Assembly: GCF_003490595.1 (NCBI RefSeq)
Contig: NZ_QQGY01000005.1
Span: 112,678-176,677 of the forward strand
Length of the DNA stretch: 64,000 nucleotides
Reading direction: 5' to 3'
From: Haemophilus haemolyticus_L
GTDB taxonomy: Bacteria > Pseudomonadota > Gammaproteobacteria > Enterobacterales > Pasteurellaceae
Positions 25,161 to 33,699 of this stretch are shown here, in pieces. The position numbers and the translations under genes were made by a program. Each line of letters begins with the position of its first letter. The stretch's first letter is position 1. Under the pieces are notes generated by a model that searched no databases, was not told the DNA's origin, and saw only the letters and a program-made list of their open reading frames with translations.

Positions 25161-26450
25161 ATGAACATCCTCATCATCGGAAATGGCGGGCGTGAACACG
25201 CCTTGGCTTGGAAAGCTGAACAATCTCCATTAGCAGATAAAGTTTTTGTTGCGCCAGGCAATGCGGGTACTGCATTGGAACACAAAGTAGAAAACGTGAA
25301 TATTTCTGCAACAGATATCCCCGCATTAGTGAAATTTGCTCAAGATAAGCAAATTGGGCTGACAATTGTGGGACCGGAAGCCCCGTTAGTGATTGGTGTG
25401 GTGGATGCATTTCGCGAGGCTGGATTAAAAATTTTTGGTCCAACTAAAGCAGCTGCACAATTGGAAGGTTCAAAGGCATTCACTAAAGATTTCCTCGTTC
25501 GTCACAAAATTCCAACGGCAGAATATCAGAACTTCACCGAGGTAGAGCCTGCCTTGGCGTACTTACGTGAAAAAGGTGCGCCAATTGTCGTAAAAGCAGA
25601 TGGTTTGGCGGCGGGCAAAGGGGTAATTGTTGCAATGACATTGCAGGAAGCGGAAGAGGCTGTGCGTGATATGCTTTCTGGCAATGCTTTTGGCGAAGCG
25701 GGTAGTCGAGTGGTGATTGAAGAGTTTCTAGATGGCGAAGAAGCAAGTTTTATCGTCATGGTAGATGGTAAAAACGTCGAACCTATGGCAACTAGTCAAG
25801 ATCATAAACGCGTGGGCGAAAATGATACAGGTTTAAATACTGGCGGTATGGGGGCATATTCACCAGCCCCAGTGGTGACACCAGAAATTCATGATCGCAT
25901 TATGCGTGAAGTGATTTATCCAACAGTCAATGGCATGGCGGCAGAAGGTAATGTTTACACCGGTTTCTTGTATGCCGGTTTGATGATCATGCCAAATGGT
26001 CAACCGAAAGTGATCGAATTTAACTGCCGTTTCGGTGATCCGGAAACCCAACCGATAATGTTGCGTTTGGAATCGGATTTGGTGGAACTTTGTCTTAAAG
26101 CTTGTGATGGCAAATTGGACGAAGTGAAATCCCAATGGAACCCGAAGGCTTCTTTAGGTATCGTATTGGCAGCAGAAGGTTATCCGGGAGATTATCGTAA
26201 AGGCGATGAAATCAGTGGTTTGCCTAAAAGTGCGGTCGAAAATGAGAAAGTTTTCTTAGCGGGCGTTGCAGAACAAGAAGGCAAGTTAGTCACAAACGGC
26301 GGTCGTGTACTTTGTGTGACTGCATTGGGTGAAAGCGTATTTGAGGCACAACAGAAAGCGTTAAAATTGGCTGAGCAAATTCAATGGTCTGGGCGTTTTT
26401 ATCGTCGAGACATTGGTTACAGGGCTGTGGAACGAGAGTTGCAAAAATAA
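25161..26450 (+). CDS. purD: Phosphoribosylamine-glycine ligase (GAR synthetase)
   Basis: Second step of purine synthesis: joins glycine to phosphoribosylamine using ATP. ATP-grasp protein of 429 aa: N-terminal Rossmann-like part MNILIIGNGGREHALAWKA, ATP-binding GAPIVVKADGLAAGKGVIVA, metal site VIEFNCRFGDPETQ. Preceded by AAGGAG. It is in line with purH, a common purHD arrangement, though separated here by the palindromic repeat. Uptake sequence at 26228-26236. A hairpin (taattcat / atgaatta, 26448-26472) follows the stop. Confidence 0.97.
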   Translation: MNILIIGNGGREHALAWKAEQSPLADKVFVAPGNAGTALEHKVENVNISATDIPALVKFAQDKQIGLTIVGPEAPLVIGVVDAFREAGLKIFGPTKAAAQLEGSKAFTKDFLVRHKIPTAEYQNFTEVEPALAYLREKGAPIVVKADGLAAGKGVIVAMTLQEAEEAVRDMLSGNAFGEAGSRVVIEEFLDGEEASFIVMVDGKNVEPMATSQDHKRVGENDTGLNTGGMGAYSPAPVVTPEIHDRIMREVIYPTVNGMAAEGNVYTGFLYAGLMIMPNGQPKVIEFNCRFGDPETQPIMLRLESDLVELCLKACDGKLDEVKSQWNPKASLGIVLAAEGYPGDYRKGDEISGLPKSAVENEKVFLAGVAEQEGKLVTNGGRVLCVTALGESVFEAQQKALKLAEQIQWSGRFYRRDIGYRAVERELQK

Positions 26451-26480
26451 TTCATATCATTATGATGAATTAATTTCATT
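26448..26480 (+). terminator. Possible purD terminator
   Basis: Arms taattcat and atgaatta with a 9-base loop, overlapping the purD stop and followed by atttcattt. AT-rich and therefore weak. Confidence 0.4.
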
Positions 26481-26573
26481 TAAGTGATGAAAATTTAGGA
26501 ATGAAATTTTAATTAAGTTTTTATCCATAAACAGTTAAACTATCTGTCATAAATTACATAACAGGAGAACACA

Positions 26574-27839
26574 ATGTTTACTAGAAATATGACTATCGCT
26601 GATTACGATCCTGTATTGTGGCAAGCGATCCAAGATGAAAATCGTCGTCAAGAAGAGCATATCGAACTAATTGCATCTGAAAACTATGCTAGTCCGCGTG
26701 TGATGGAAGCGCAAGGTTCACAATTTACTAATAAATACGCTGAAGGCTATCCAGGTAAACGTTATTACGGTGGTTGTGAGTATGCAGACATTGTGGAGCA
26801 GTTAGCAATTGACCGCGCGAAAGAATTATTTGGTGCAGATTACGTGAATGTTCAACCGCACTCTGGATCACAAGCAAACGCTGCAGTGTATGGTGCATTG
26901 ATTAATGCGGGTGATACAATTTTAGGTATGGATTTGGCTCACGGTGGGCACTTAACTCACGGTGCAAAAGTCAGTTTCTCAGGCAAGATTTATAACTCTG
27001 TGCTTTATGGAATTACTGCGGATGGCTTAATTGATTATGAAGATGTTCGTCAAAAAGCATTAGAATGTAAACCAAAACTTATCGTCGCTGGTTTCTCGGC
27101 TTATTCGCAAGTTGTGGATTGGGCGAAAATGCGTGAAATCGCAGATGAAGTTGGTGCGTATTTATTTGTGGATATGGCGCATGTAGCGGGATTAATTGCA
27201 GCGGGTTTATATCCAAATCCACTACCGCATGCACATGTTGTGACAACAACAACTCACAAGACATTGGGCGGTCCGCGTGGTGGTTTAATTCTTTCATCTT
27301 GTGGCGATGAAGAAATCTACAAAAAATTACAATCATCCGTATTTCCTGCAAATCAAGGTGGTCCATTAGTTCATATTATTGCGGCAAAAGCAGTTTGCTT
27401 TAAAGAAGCATTAGAGCCTCAATATAAAGAATATCAAGCTAACGTGATTAAAAATGCGAAAGCAATGGTTGAGGTATTTAAACAACGTGGTTATGACGTT
27501 GTATCAAATGGTACTGAAAACCACTTGTTCTTAGTAAGTTTCATTAAACAAGGATTAACAGGTAAAGCAGCTGATGCGGCATTAGGCAAAGCAAATATTA
27601 CCGTGAATAAAAATGCTGTACCAAACGATCCGCAAAAACCATTTGTCACTTCAGGTATCCGTGTAGGTACACCATCTGTAACTCGCCGTGGTTTCAATGA
27701 AAATGATGTGCGTGAATTAGCTAGCTGGATGTGTGATGTTTTAGATGCTTTAGGCAAAGAAAATGAAGAACAAGTGATTGCTGAAACTAAAGAAAAAGTA
27801 TTAGCAATTTGTAAACGTCTTCCAGTTTATCCGAAATGA
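26574..27839 (+). CDS. glyA: Serine hydroxymethyltransferase
   Basis: PLP enzyme interconverting serine and glycine with THF and 5,10-methylene-THF, the main one-carbon source and glycine supply for purD next door. 421 aa; PLP lysine is Lys229 in TTTTHKTLGGPRGG; the N-terminal ELIASENYAS and HSGSQAN motifs are intact. Preceded by AGGAG. Its TGA stop overlaps the ATG of the DUF1294 gene (ATGA), so the two are translationally coupled. Confidence 0.98.
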   Translation: MFTRNMTIADYDPVLWQAIQDENRRQEEHIELIASENYASPRVMEAQGSQFTNKYAEGYPGKRYYGGCEYADIVEQLAIDRAKELFGADYVNVQPHSGSQANAAVYGALINAGDTILGMDLAHGGHLTHGAKVSFSGKIYNSVLYGITADGLIDYEDVRQKALECKPKLIVAGFSAYSQVVDWAKMREIADEVGAYLFVDMAHVAGLIAAGLYPNPLPHAHVVTTTTHKTLGGPRGGLILSSCGDEEIYKKLQSSVFPANQGGPLVHIIAAKAVCFKEALEPQYKEYQANVIKNAKAMVEVFKQRGYDVVSNGTENHLFLVSFIKQGLTGKAADAALGKANITVNKNAVPNDPQKPFVTSGIRVGTPSVTRRGFNENDVRELASWMCDVLDALGKENEEQVIAETKEKVLAICKRLPVYPK

Positions 27840-28135
27840 TTTATTTTCTTTCGTTGATTATATGGTTAGCGGCGATAAATATCGCCGCTTATTTTTTTAT
27901 GTGGAGAGATAAAATTCGGGCCGTACGTAACGAGTGGAGAATCCCTGAAAAAATGTTTTTTCTTCTAAGCCCTTTAGGTGGTTTTATGGGAATACATTTG
28001 GCTATGAAACATTTTCGTCATAAAACGCTGCATTTTAGTTTTAAATTTATTGTTGTCATTAGTGCATTTCTTTGGGTTGTTATTTTTCCATGGTTATATT
28101 TTTCTTTTATTTTTCAATATGTAAAGGCTATCTAA
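27836..28135 (+). CDS. DUF1294 membrane protein
   Basis: 99 aa, three hydrophobic helices: IWLAAINIAAYFFMW, then the family core DKIRAVRNEWRIPEKMFFLL with SPLGGFMGIHLAMKHFRHKT, then a C-terminal span. DUF1294 proteins are small inner-membrane proteins of unknown function. The start overlaps the glyA stop by 4 bases, which is strong support for translation. Confidence 0.85.
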   Translation: MIYFLSLIIWLAAINIAAYFFMWRDKIRAVRNEWRIPEKMFFLLSPLGGFMGIHLAMKHFRHKTLHFSFKFIVVISAFLWVVIFPWLYFSFIFQYVKAI

Positions 28136-28240
28136 TGTAGACAAACTAATTTGTTATGCCTCACTGAACATTGTGCTTGGAGAACTGATTCTTACTAGCG
28201 TTATTTTGTATAATATCGGGGATTTTTTATGGGAAATCAT

Positions 28241-28861
28241 ATGACTTATATTGTTGGCTTAACTGGTGGCATTGGTAGTGGTAAAACAACGATTGCTAAT
28301 TTATTTGCTGATCTTGGCGTACCTCTAGTGGATGCGGATGTGATTGCTAGAGAAGTTGTCGCGAAAGATTCTCCCTTATTGTCAAAAATTGTTGAACATT
28401 TTGGTGCTCAAATTTTAACGGAACAAGGCGAGCTTAATCGTGCGGCTTTACGAGAGCGAGTGTTTAACCATGATGAAGATAAATTGTGGTTAAATAACCT
28501 TCTACATCCCGCTATTCGTGAACGAATGAAACAACAACTCGCTAAACAAACTGCGCCTTACACATTATTTGTCGTCCCTTTATTAATAGAAAATAAATTG
28601 ACCGCACTTTGTGATCGTATTTTGGTGGTGGATGTGAGTCCACAAACTCAACTTGCTCGTTCAGCTCAACGAGATAACAATAATTTTGAGCAAATTCAAC
28701 GAATTATGAATTCTCAAGTTTCTCAACAAGAGCGTTTAAAATGGGCGGATGATGTGATTAACAATGATGCTGATCTGGCCCAAAACTTACCGCACTTGCA
28801 GCAAAAGGTGCTAGAATTGCACCAGTTTTATTTACAACAAGCGGAAAATAAAAATGTCTGA
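28241..28861 (+). CDS. coaE: Dephospho-CoA kinase
   Basis: Last step of coenzyme A synthesis, phosphorylating the 3'-OH of dephospho-CoA. P-loop GGIGSGKT at residues 9-16, then the [14 protein letters not shown] substrate motif. 206 aa from this start, matching the H. influenzae enzyme of known structure; an in-frame ATG 12 bases upstream is possible. Uptake sequences at 28601-28609 and 28789-28797. Its 3' end overlaps yacG by 8 bases. Confidence 0.96.
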
Positions 28862-29060
28862 CGAAATTATTGAAGTACCTTGTCCGATTTGCCAGAAATC
28901 TGTGCCTTGGACAAATGAAAGTACTTTTCGACCTTTTTGTAGCAAACGTTGCCAGTTAATCGATCTTGGCGAATGGGCGGCTGAAGAAAAAGCGATTCCA
29001 AGTGATACAGCTGATTTTGCAATGGATCCAAATGTGAGTGACGAATGGAGTATTAAATAG
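28854..29060 (+). CDS. yacG: YacG, zinc-binding DNA gyrase inhibitor
   Basis: Small zinc protein; in E. coli YacG binds GyrB and inhibits gyrase. 68 aa with four zinc ligands Cys10, Cys13, Cys29 and Cys33 (CPIC ... FCSKRC), then the conserved [15 protein letters not shown]. The C-terminal tail is disordered and acidic. Overlaps the end of coaE, an association seen in many gammaproteobacteria. Confidence 0.95.
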
Positions 29061-29062
29061 AG

Positions 29063-29097
29063 ATTAACCGATAGGAAACCCTATCGGTTAATTTTTA
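29063..29097 (+). terminator. yacG terminator
   Basis: Perfect 13-bp arms attaaccgatagg (29063-29075) and cctatcggttaat (29080-29092), loop of 4, then TTTTTAT. An uptake sequence (29099-29107) follows at once. Confidence 0.95.
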
Positions 29098-29175
29098 TAA
29101 GTGCGGTCCTTTTTGAGGATTTTCCCTAAGCATGCTATGCTAAACGTAATTTTATTATTCTAAAATGTGATTTTT

Positions 29176-30423
29176 ATGCAACAAGATTATTTAAGCCAAC
29201 AACGATTCTCCGATCTTCCTCTACATCCGATTGTACGAGATGCTTTGGCAAAAAAAGGCTTTGATTTTTGTACCCCAATTCAGGCTTTATCCTTGCCTAT
29301 CAGTTTAAATGGACGAGATGTCGCAGGACAAGCTCAAACTGGTACAGGCAAGACAATGGCTTTTTTAACGGCTACTTTTCACCATCTTTTAACTCACCAA
29401 GATCCTAATTTTGAATATCCTCACCCAAGAGCTTTGATTTTAGCACCTACTCGAGAATTAGCGGTGCAGATTAGTAATGACGCAGAATTTCTTGCAAAAG
29501 CGAGTGGATTAAAGACCGCACTTGCCTATGGTGGCGATGGTTATGATAAACAACTACAAGCGATTGAGCGTGGCGTAGATATTTTGATTGGTACGACGGG
29601 GCGAGTGATTGATTATGTAAAACAAGGTGTGATTGGTTTAGATGAAATTCAAGTTGTCGTGCTAGATGAGGCGGATCGAATGTTCGATCTTGGATTTATC
29701 CGTGATATTCGTTATTTATTGCGTAAATGCCCCGCTCCGCAAGCGCGTTTAACGATGTTATTTTCAGCGACGCTCTCTTATAAAGTGCGTGAATTAGCAT
29801 TTGAAGATATGAATGATCCTGAATATATTGAAATTGAACCAGAACAAAAAACGGGTCACCGAATTAAAGAAGAACTGTTTTATCCATCTAACCAAGACAA
29901 GATGGCTTTGTTGCTAACTTTAATGGAAGATGAATGGCCTGAGCGCTGTATTGTATTTGCGAATACGAAACATCGTTGTGAAGAAATTTGGGGTTATTTG
30001 GCGGCTGATGGACATCGTGTTGGTTTACTGACTGGCGATGTAGCCCAGAAAAAACGTTTATCGTTATTAAAACAATTTACTGATGGTGATTTAGATATTT
30101 TAGTGGCAACAGATGTTGCCGCCCGTGGCTTGCATATTTCTGATGTGACGCATGTTTTCAATTATGATTTACCCGATGATCGGGAAGATTATGTTCACCG
30201 AATCGGCCGTACTGGACGAGCAGGGGAAAGTGGTGTTTCTATTAGTTTTGCTTGCGAAGAATATGCGATGAATTTACCTGCAATTGAAGAATATATAGGT
30301 CATTCTATCCCAGTGAGCCAATATGAAACAGAAGCCTTGCTTGAACTGCCGAAACCATATCGTTTAAAACGTTCGGTGCCACCGCAAGGGCATACAAGAC
30401 ATCGTTCTTATCACACAAAATAG
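29176..30423 (+). CDS. rhlB: ATP-dependent RNA helicase RhlB
   Basis: DEAD-box helicase that in E. coli works in the RNase E degradosome. 415 aa; Q motif FCTPIQALSLP, motif I AQTGTGKT, Ia PTRELAVQ, DEAD at VVLDEADRMFD, SAT, and motif VI HRIGRTGRAG. Short basic C-terminus (RHRSYHTK). The start at 29176 matches the family's start better than the in-frame GTG 9 bases upstream. Uptake sequence at 29515-29523. Confidence 0.96.
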   Translation: MQQDYLSQQRFSDLPLHPIVRDALAKKGFDFCTPIQALSLPISLNGRDVAGQAQTGTGKTMAFLTATFHHLLTHQDPNFEYPHPRALILAPTRELAVQISNDAEFLAKASGLKTALAYGGDGYDKQLQAIERGVDILIGTTGRVIDYVKQGVIGLDEIQVVVLDEADRMFDLGFIRDIRYLLRKCPAPQARLTMLFSATLSYKVRELAFEDMNDPEYIEIEPEQKTGHRIKEELFYPSNQDKMALLLTLMEDEWPERCIVFANTKHRCEEIWGYLAADGHRVGLLTGDVAQKKRLSLLKQFTDGDLDILVATDVAARGLHISDVTHVFNYDLPDDREDYVHRIGRTGRAGESGVSISFACEEYAMNLPAIEEYIGHSIPVSQYETEALLELPKPYRLKRSVPPQGHTRHRSYHTK

Positions 30424-30466
30424 TGATATAATTTTTTTAGTCTCAATAATTAATAAGGAAATCATT

Positions 30467-31483
30467 ATGGCCATTTTAGTGACAGGTGGCGCCGGTTATA
30501 TCGGTTCTCACACAGTTGTAGAATTATTAAATGCTGGCAAAGAGCTGGTGGTATTAGATAATCTTTGCAATTCATCGCCAAAATCCCTTGAGCGCGTAAA
30601 ACAAATTACAGGCAAAGAAGCAAAATTTTATGAGGGTGATATTTTAGATCGTACTTTGTTACAAAAAATCTTTGCAGAAAATGAGATTAACTCCGTTATT
30701 CACTTTGCTGGGTTGAAGGCCGTAGGGGAAAGTGTTCAAAAGCCGACAGAATATTACATGAACAATGTCGCTGGCACCCTTGTATTAATTCAAGAAATGA
30801 AAAAAGCGGGTGTTTGGAACTTTGTATTTAGCTCATCTGCAACGGTTTATGGTGATCCAAAAATTATTCCAATTACAGAAGATTGTGAAGTCGGCGGTAC
30901 AACCAACCCTTATGGTACCTCTAAATATATGGTTGAGCAGATTTTACGCGATACAGCAAAAGCGGAACCAAAATTTAGTATGACTATCTTGCGTTATTTT
31001 AATCCAGTTGGGGCACATGAAAGTGGCTTAATCGGTGAAGACCCAAATGGTATTCCAAATAATTTATTACCTTATATTAGCCAAGTTGCTATCGGTAAAT
31101 TAGCACAACTTTCTGTATTTGGTAGTGATTACGACACTCATGATGGAACAGGTGTGCGTGATTATATTCATGTAGTGGATTTAGCTGTGGGGCATTTAAA
31201 AGCGCTTCAACGTCATGAAAATGATGCTGGTTTACATATTTATAACCTCGGTACAGGCCATGGTTATTCTGTATTAGACATGGTAAAAGCCTTTGAAAAA
31301 GCCAACGACATTACCATTGCATATAAACTTGTAGAACGCCGTCCTGGTGATATTGCGACATGCTATTCTGATCCAAGTTTAGCTGCAAAAGAGCTTGGTT
31401 GGGTGGCAGAACGTGGTCTTGAAAAAATGATGCAAGATACGTGGAACTGGCAGAAAAATAATCCAAAAGGGTATCGAGATTAA
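30467..31483 (+). CDS. galE: UDP-glucose 4-epimerase
   Basis: Interconverts UDP-glucose and UDP-galactose, supplying galactose for lipooligosaccharide and completing the Leloir pathway. SDR fold with NAD motif GGAGYIGSH, SSSATVYG and the catalytic Tyr149-x3-Lys153 (YGTSK). 338 aa. It lies about 29 kb from galTKM, so it is not part of the galactose-inducible operon. Terminated by the hairpin at 31534. Confidence 0.97.
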   Translation: MAILVTGGAGYIGSHTVVELLNAGKELVVLDNLCNSSPKSLERVKQITGKEAKFYEGDILDRTLLQKIFAENEINSVIHFAGLKAVGESVQKPTEYYMNNVAGTLVLIQEMKKAGVWNFVFSSSATVYGDPKIIPITEDCEVGGTTNPYGTSKYMVEQILRDTAKAEPKFSMTILRYFNPVGAHESGLIGEDPNGIPNNLLPYISQVAIGKLAQLSVFGSDYDTHDGTGVRDYIHVVDLAVGHLKALQRHENDAGLHIYNLGTGHGYSVLDMVKAFEKANDITIAYKLVERRPGDIATCYSDPSLAAKELGWVAERGLEKMMQDTWNWQKNNPKGYRD

Positions 31484-31533
31484 TATTCTCTAATATTTGT
31501 TTTTCTTTTTTAGGAAGAAGAACGCTAAACATT

Positions 31534-31566
31534 GGGGGATGTGATAAAAAATCCCCCTAATTTTTA
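31534..31566 (+). terminator. galE terminator
   Basis: Arms gggggat (31534-31540) and atccccc (31551-31557), loop of 10, followed by a T-rich tract (taattttta). Confidence 0.8.
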
Positions 31567-31626
31567 CACTTATCCTTTAATTGAAAGGCGAAGTTTCTAA
31601 AATACAACCAAAATTAACCGCACTTT

Positions 31627-32904
31627 ATGTCAAATTCCCTTTCTTCCCAAATTTTTACGCGCAAAATGTTGATTTGCGTATTCACAGGTTTTAATTCTGG
31701 TTTGCCATTATTTGTGTTATTGCAAATGTTGCCTGTTTGGCTGACAGATAAACATCTTTCAATTGAGCTTATTGGTGCGGTAACGGGTGTGATGTTGCCT
31801 TATGGATTGAAATTTTTGTGGGCACCATTATTGGATCGTTATTTCCCGAGTTTTTTAGGGCGTCGTCGTAGCTGGATGTTGCTTTCACAAGTGGCATTAT
31901 TGATCTTACTTTACATAATTAGCCTTTTTGATCCACTCACACAACTGAGCATGGTAGCAAATATTGCGTTGCTTATCGCTTTTTTTTCAGCCACACAAGA
32001 TATCGTGTTGGATGCGTATCGTCGTGAAATTTTGAGTGATCATGAATTAGGTTTAGGAAACACTATTCATATTAATGCTTATCGAATTGCGGGATTAATT
32101 CCTGGTGGATTATCGTTATATTTGGCGGAGATTTATCCTTGGGAAACTGTATTTTTATGGACCGCGCTTTGTATGTTAGCGGGTATCTTCATGACACTAT
32201 TTTTAGCCAAAGAGCCCAAAATCAACGTGCAACAATCTAATCAGCCATTCTATCAAGCATTTTGGATTCCATTACAAGAATTTTTCCAGCGTAAGGGTGT
32301 TATTCAGGCTATCGGTTTTTTACTGTTTTTGTTTTTGTATAAGTTCGGGGATTCTTTTGCCACAACGCTACAAACTAAATTTATTTATGATATGGGGTTT
32401 AGCAAAGAGGATATAGCCATTGTTGTAAAAAGTACCGCACTTTGGTCAAGCATTTTATCTGGGCTTGCTGGTGGTGTGATAATGCTAAAACTAGGTATTA
32501 ACCGTGCATTGTGGCTATTTGGGCTTGTACAGATGGTAACAATTGGTGGGTTTATTTGGTTGGCTGCTTTCGGTCATTTTGATGTTATTACATCAGCCGA
32601 GTTATGGAAACTGGGTGTTGTGATTGCCGCAGAATATATCGGCGTTGGACTTGGCACTGCTGCTTTCGTGGCTTTTATGGCGCGTGAGAGTAATCCTCTT
32701 TATACCGCAACACAGCTTGCACTTTTTACAAGCCTTTCAGCTTTGCCAAGTAAAGTTTTAGGTATGCTTTCTGGTTATGTTGTGGGAGCAGTGGGGTATT
32801 ATCAGTATTTTTGGTTTTGTTTATTTTTAGCGATTCCAGGCATGCTTTGTTTATTTTGGGTAGCGCCTTGGAATCAAGAAAATAATACGGCCAATTCACT
32901 ATAA
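31627..32904 (+). CDS. ampG: AmpG muropeptide permease
   Basis: Major-facilitator transporter importing GlcNAc-anhydroMurNAc peptides for cell-wall recycling. 425 aa with about 12 to 14 hydrophobic segments; FTGFNSGLPLFVLLQMLPVWL near the start and DRYFPSFLGRRRSWMLLSQ in the loop after helix 2 are AmpG-like. The start ATG at 31627 comes directly after an uptake sequence (31617-31625) with no Shine-Dalgarno; an internal ATG at 31666 is an alternative. A second uptake sequence lies at 32434-32442. Confidence 0.93.
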   Translation: MSNSLSSQIFTRKMLICVFTGFNSGLPLFVLLQMLPVWLTDKHLSIELIGAVTGVMLPYGLKFLWAPLLDRYFPSFLGRRRSWMLLSQVALLILLYIISLFDPLTQLSMVANIALLIAFFSATQDIVLDAYRREILSDHELGLGNTIHINAYRIAGLIPGGLSLYLAEIYPWETVFLWTALCMLAGIFMTLFLAKEPKINVQQSNQPFYQAFWIPLQEFFQRKGVIQAIGFLLFLFLYKFGDSFATTLQTKFIYDMGFSKEDIAIVVKSTALWSSILSGLAGGVIMLKLGINRALWLFGLVQMVTIGGFIWLAAFGHFDVITSAELWKLGVVIAAEYIGVGLGTAAFVAFMARESNPLYTATQLALFTSLSALPSKVLGMLSGYVVGAVGYYQYFWFCLFLAIPGMLCLFWVAPWNQENNTANSL

Positions 32905-32942
32905 AAGTGCGGTAAAAATTATAAAAAATTTGACCGCACTAT
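32903..32942 (+). terminator. Imperfect uptake-sequence pair between ampG and adk
   Basis: AAGTGCGGT (32905-32913) faces ACCGCACT (32933-32940), which differs from the core only in its last base. The two form a stem with an AT-rich 19-base loop and no strong T-run, so any termination is probably partial. Confidence 0.55.
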
Positions 32943-32987
32943 GCTTTATCAGTATCTTAACCACGTTTTTTATTAATGGAGATTTTT

Positions 32988-33632
32988 ATGAAAATTATTC
33001 TTTTAGGTGCACCGGGCGCAGGTAAAGGCACTCAAGCACAATTTATTATGAACAAATTTGGTATCCCACAAATTTCAACTGGCGATATGTTCCGTGCTGC
33101 AATCAAAGCGGGGACTGAACTTGGCAAACAAGCCAAAGCATTAATGGATGAAGGTAAATTAGTACCAGATGAATTAACCGTTGCGCTTGTAAAAGATCGT
33201 ATTGCTCAACCTGACTGCGCAAATGGTTTCTTATTAGATGGTTTCCCTCGTACTATTCCACAAGCGGATGCATTGAAAGATTCAGGCGTTAAAATTGACT
33301 TTGTTTTAGAATTCGATGTGCCAGACGAAGTGATTGTTGAACGTATGAGTGGCCGTCGTGTACACCAAGCATCTGGCCGTTCTTACCACATCGTTTATAA
33401 TCCACCAAAAGTGGAAGGTAAGGATGATGTAACTGGTGAAGATTTAATTATTCGTGCAGATGATAAACCAGAAACTGTGTTAGATCGTTTAGCCGTATAT
33501 CATAAACAAACCAGCCCATTAATTGATTATTACCAAGCAGAAGCGAAAGCGGGGAATACTCAATATTTCCGTTTAGATGGTACACAAAAAGTAGAAGAAG
33601 TTAGCCAAGAGTTAGATAAAATCTTAGGTTAA
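32988..33632 (+). CDS. adk: Adenylate kinase
   Basis: Essential enzyme interconverting ATP and AMP with 2 ADP. 214 aa; P-loop GAPGAGKGT at residues 7-15, AMP-binding ISTGDMFR, and the LID region GRRVHQASGRSYH, which lacks the four zinc cysteines of Gram-positive forms. The start at 32988 follows a GGAG site; the in-frame ATG upstream is part of that leader. Confidence 0.98.
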   Translation: MKIILLGAPGAGKGTQAQFIMNKFGIPQISTGDMFRAAIKAGTELGKQAKALMDEGKLVPDELTVALVKDRIAQPDCANGFLLDGFPRTIPQADALKDSGVKIDFVLEFDVPDEVIVERMSGRRVHQASGRSYHIVYNPPKVEGKDDVTGEDLIIRADDKPETVLDRLAVYHKQTSPLIDYYQAEAKAGNTQYFRLDGTQKVEEVSQELDKILG

Positions 33633-33649
33633 AAATAATCTAAAAAAAT

Positions 33650-33688
33650 AAACCGCACTTTGGGTGACCTAAGTGCGGTTTGTTTTTT
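33650..33688. terminator. Bidirectional uptake-sequence terminator between adk and acrB
   Basis: Perfect 11-bp arms aaaccgcactt (33650-33660) and aagtgcggttt (33671-33681), each holding one uptake core, followed by a T-run on the plus strand and an A-run on the other side (33642-33650). Serves convergent adk and acrB. Confidence 0.92.
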
Positions 33689-33699
33689 CTATGTTTTAA

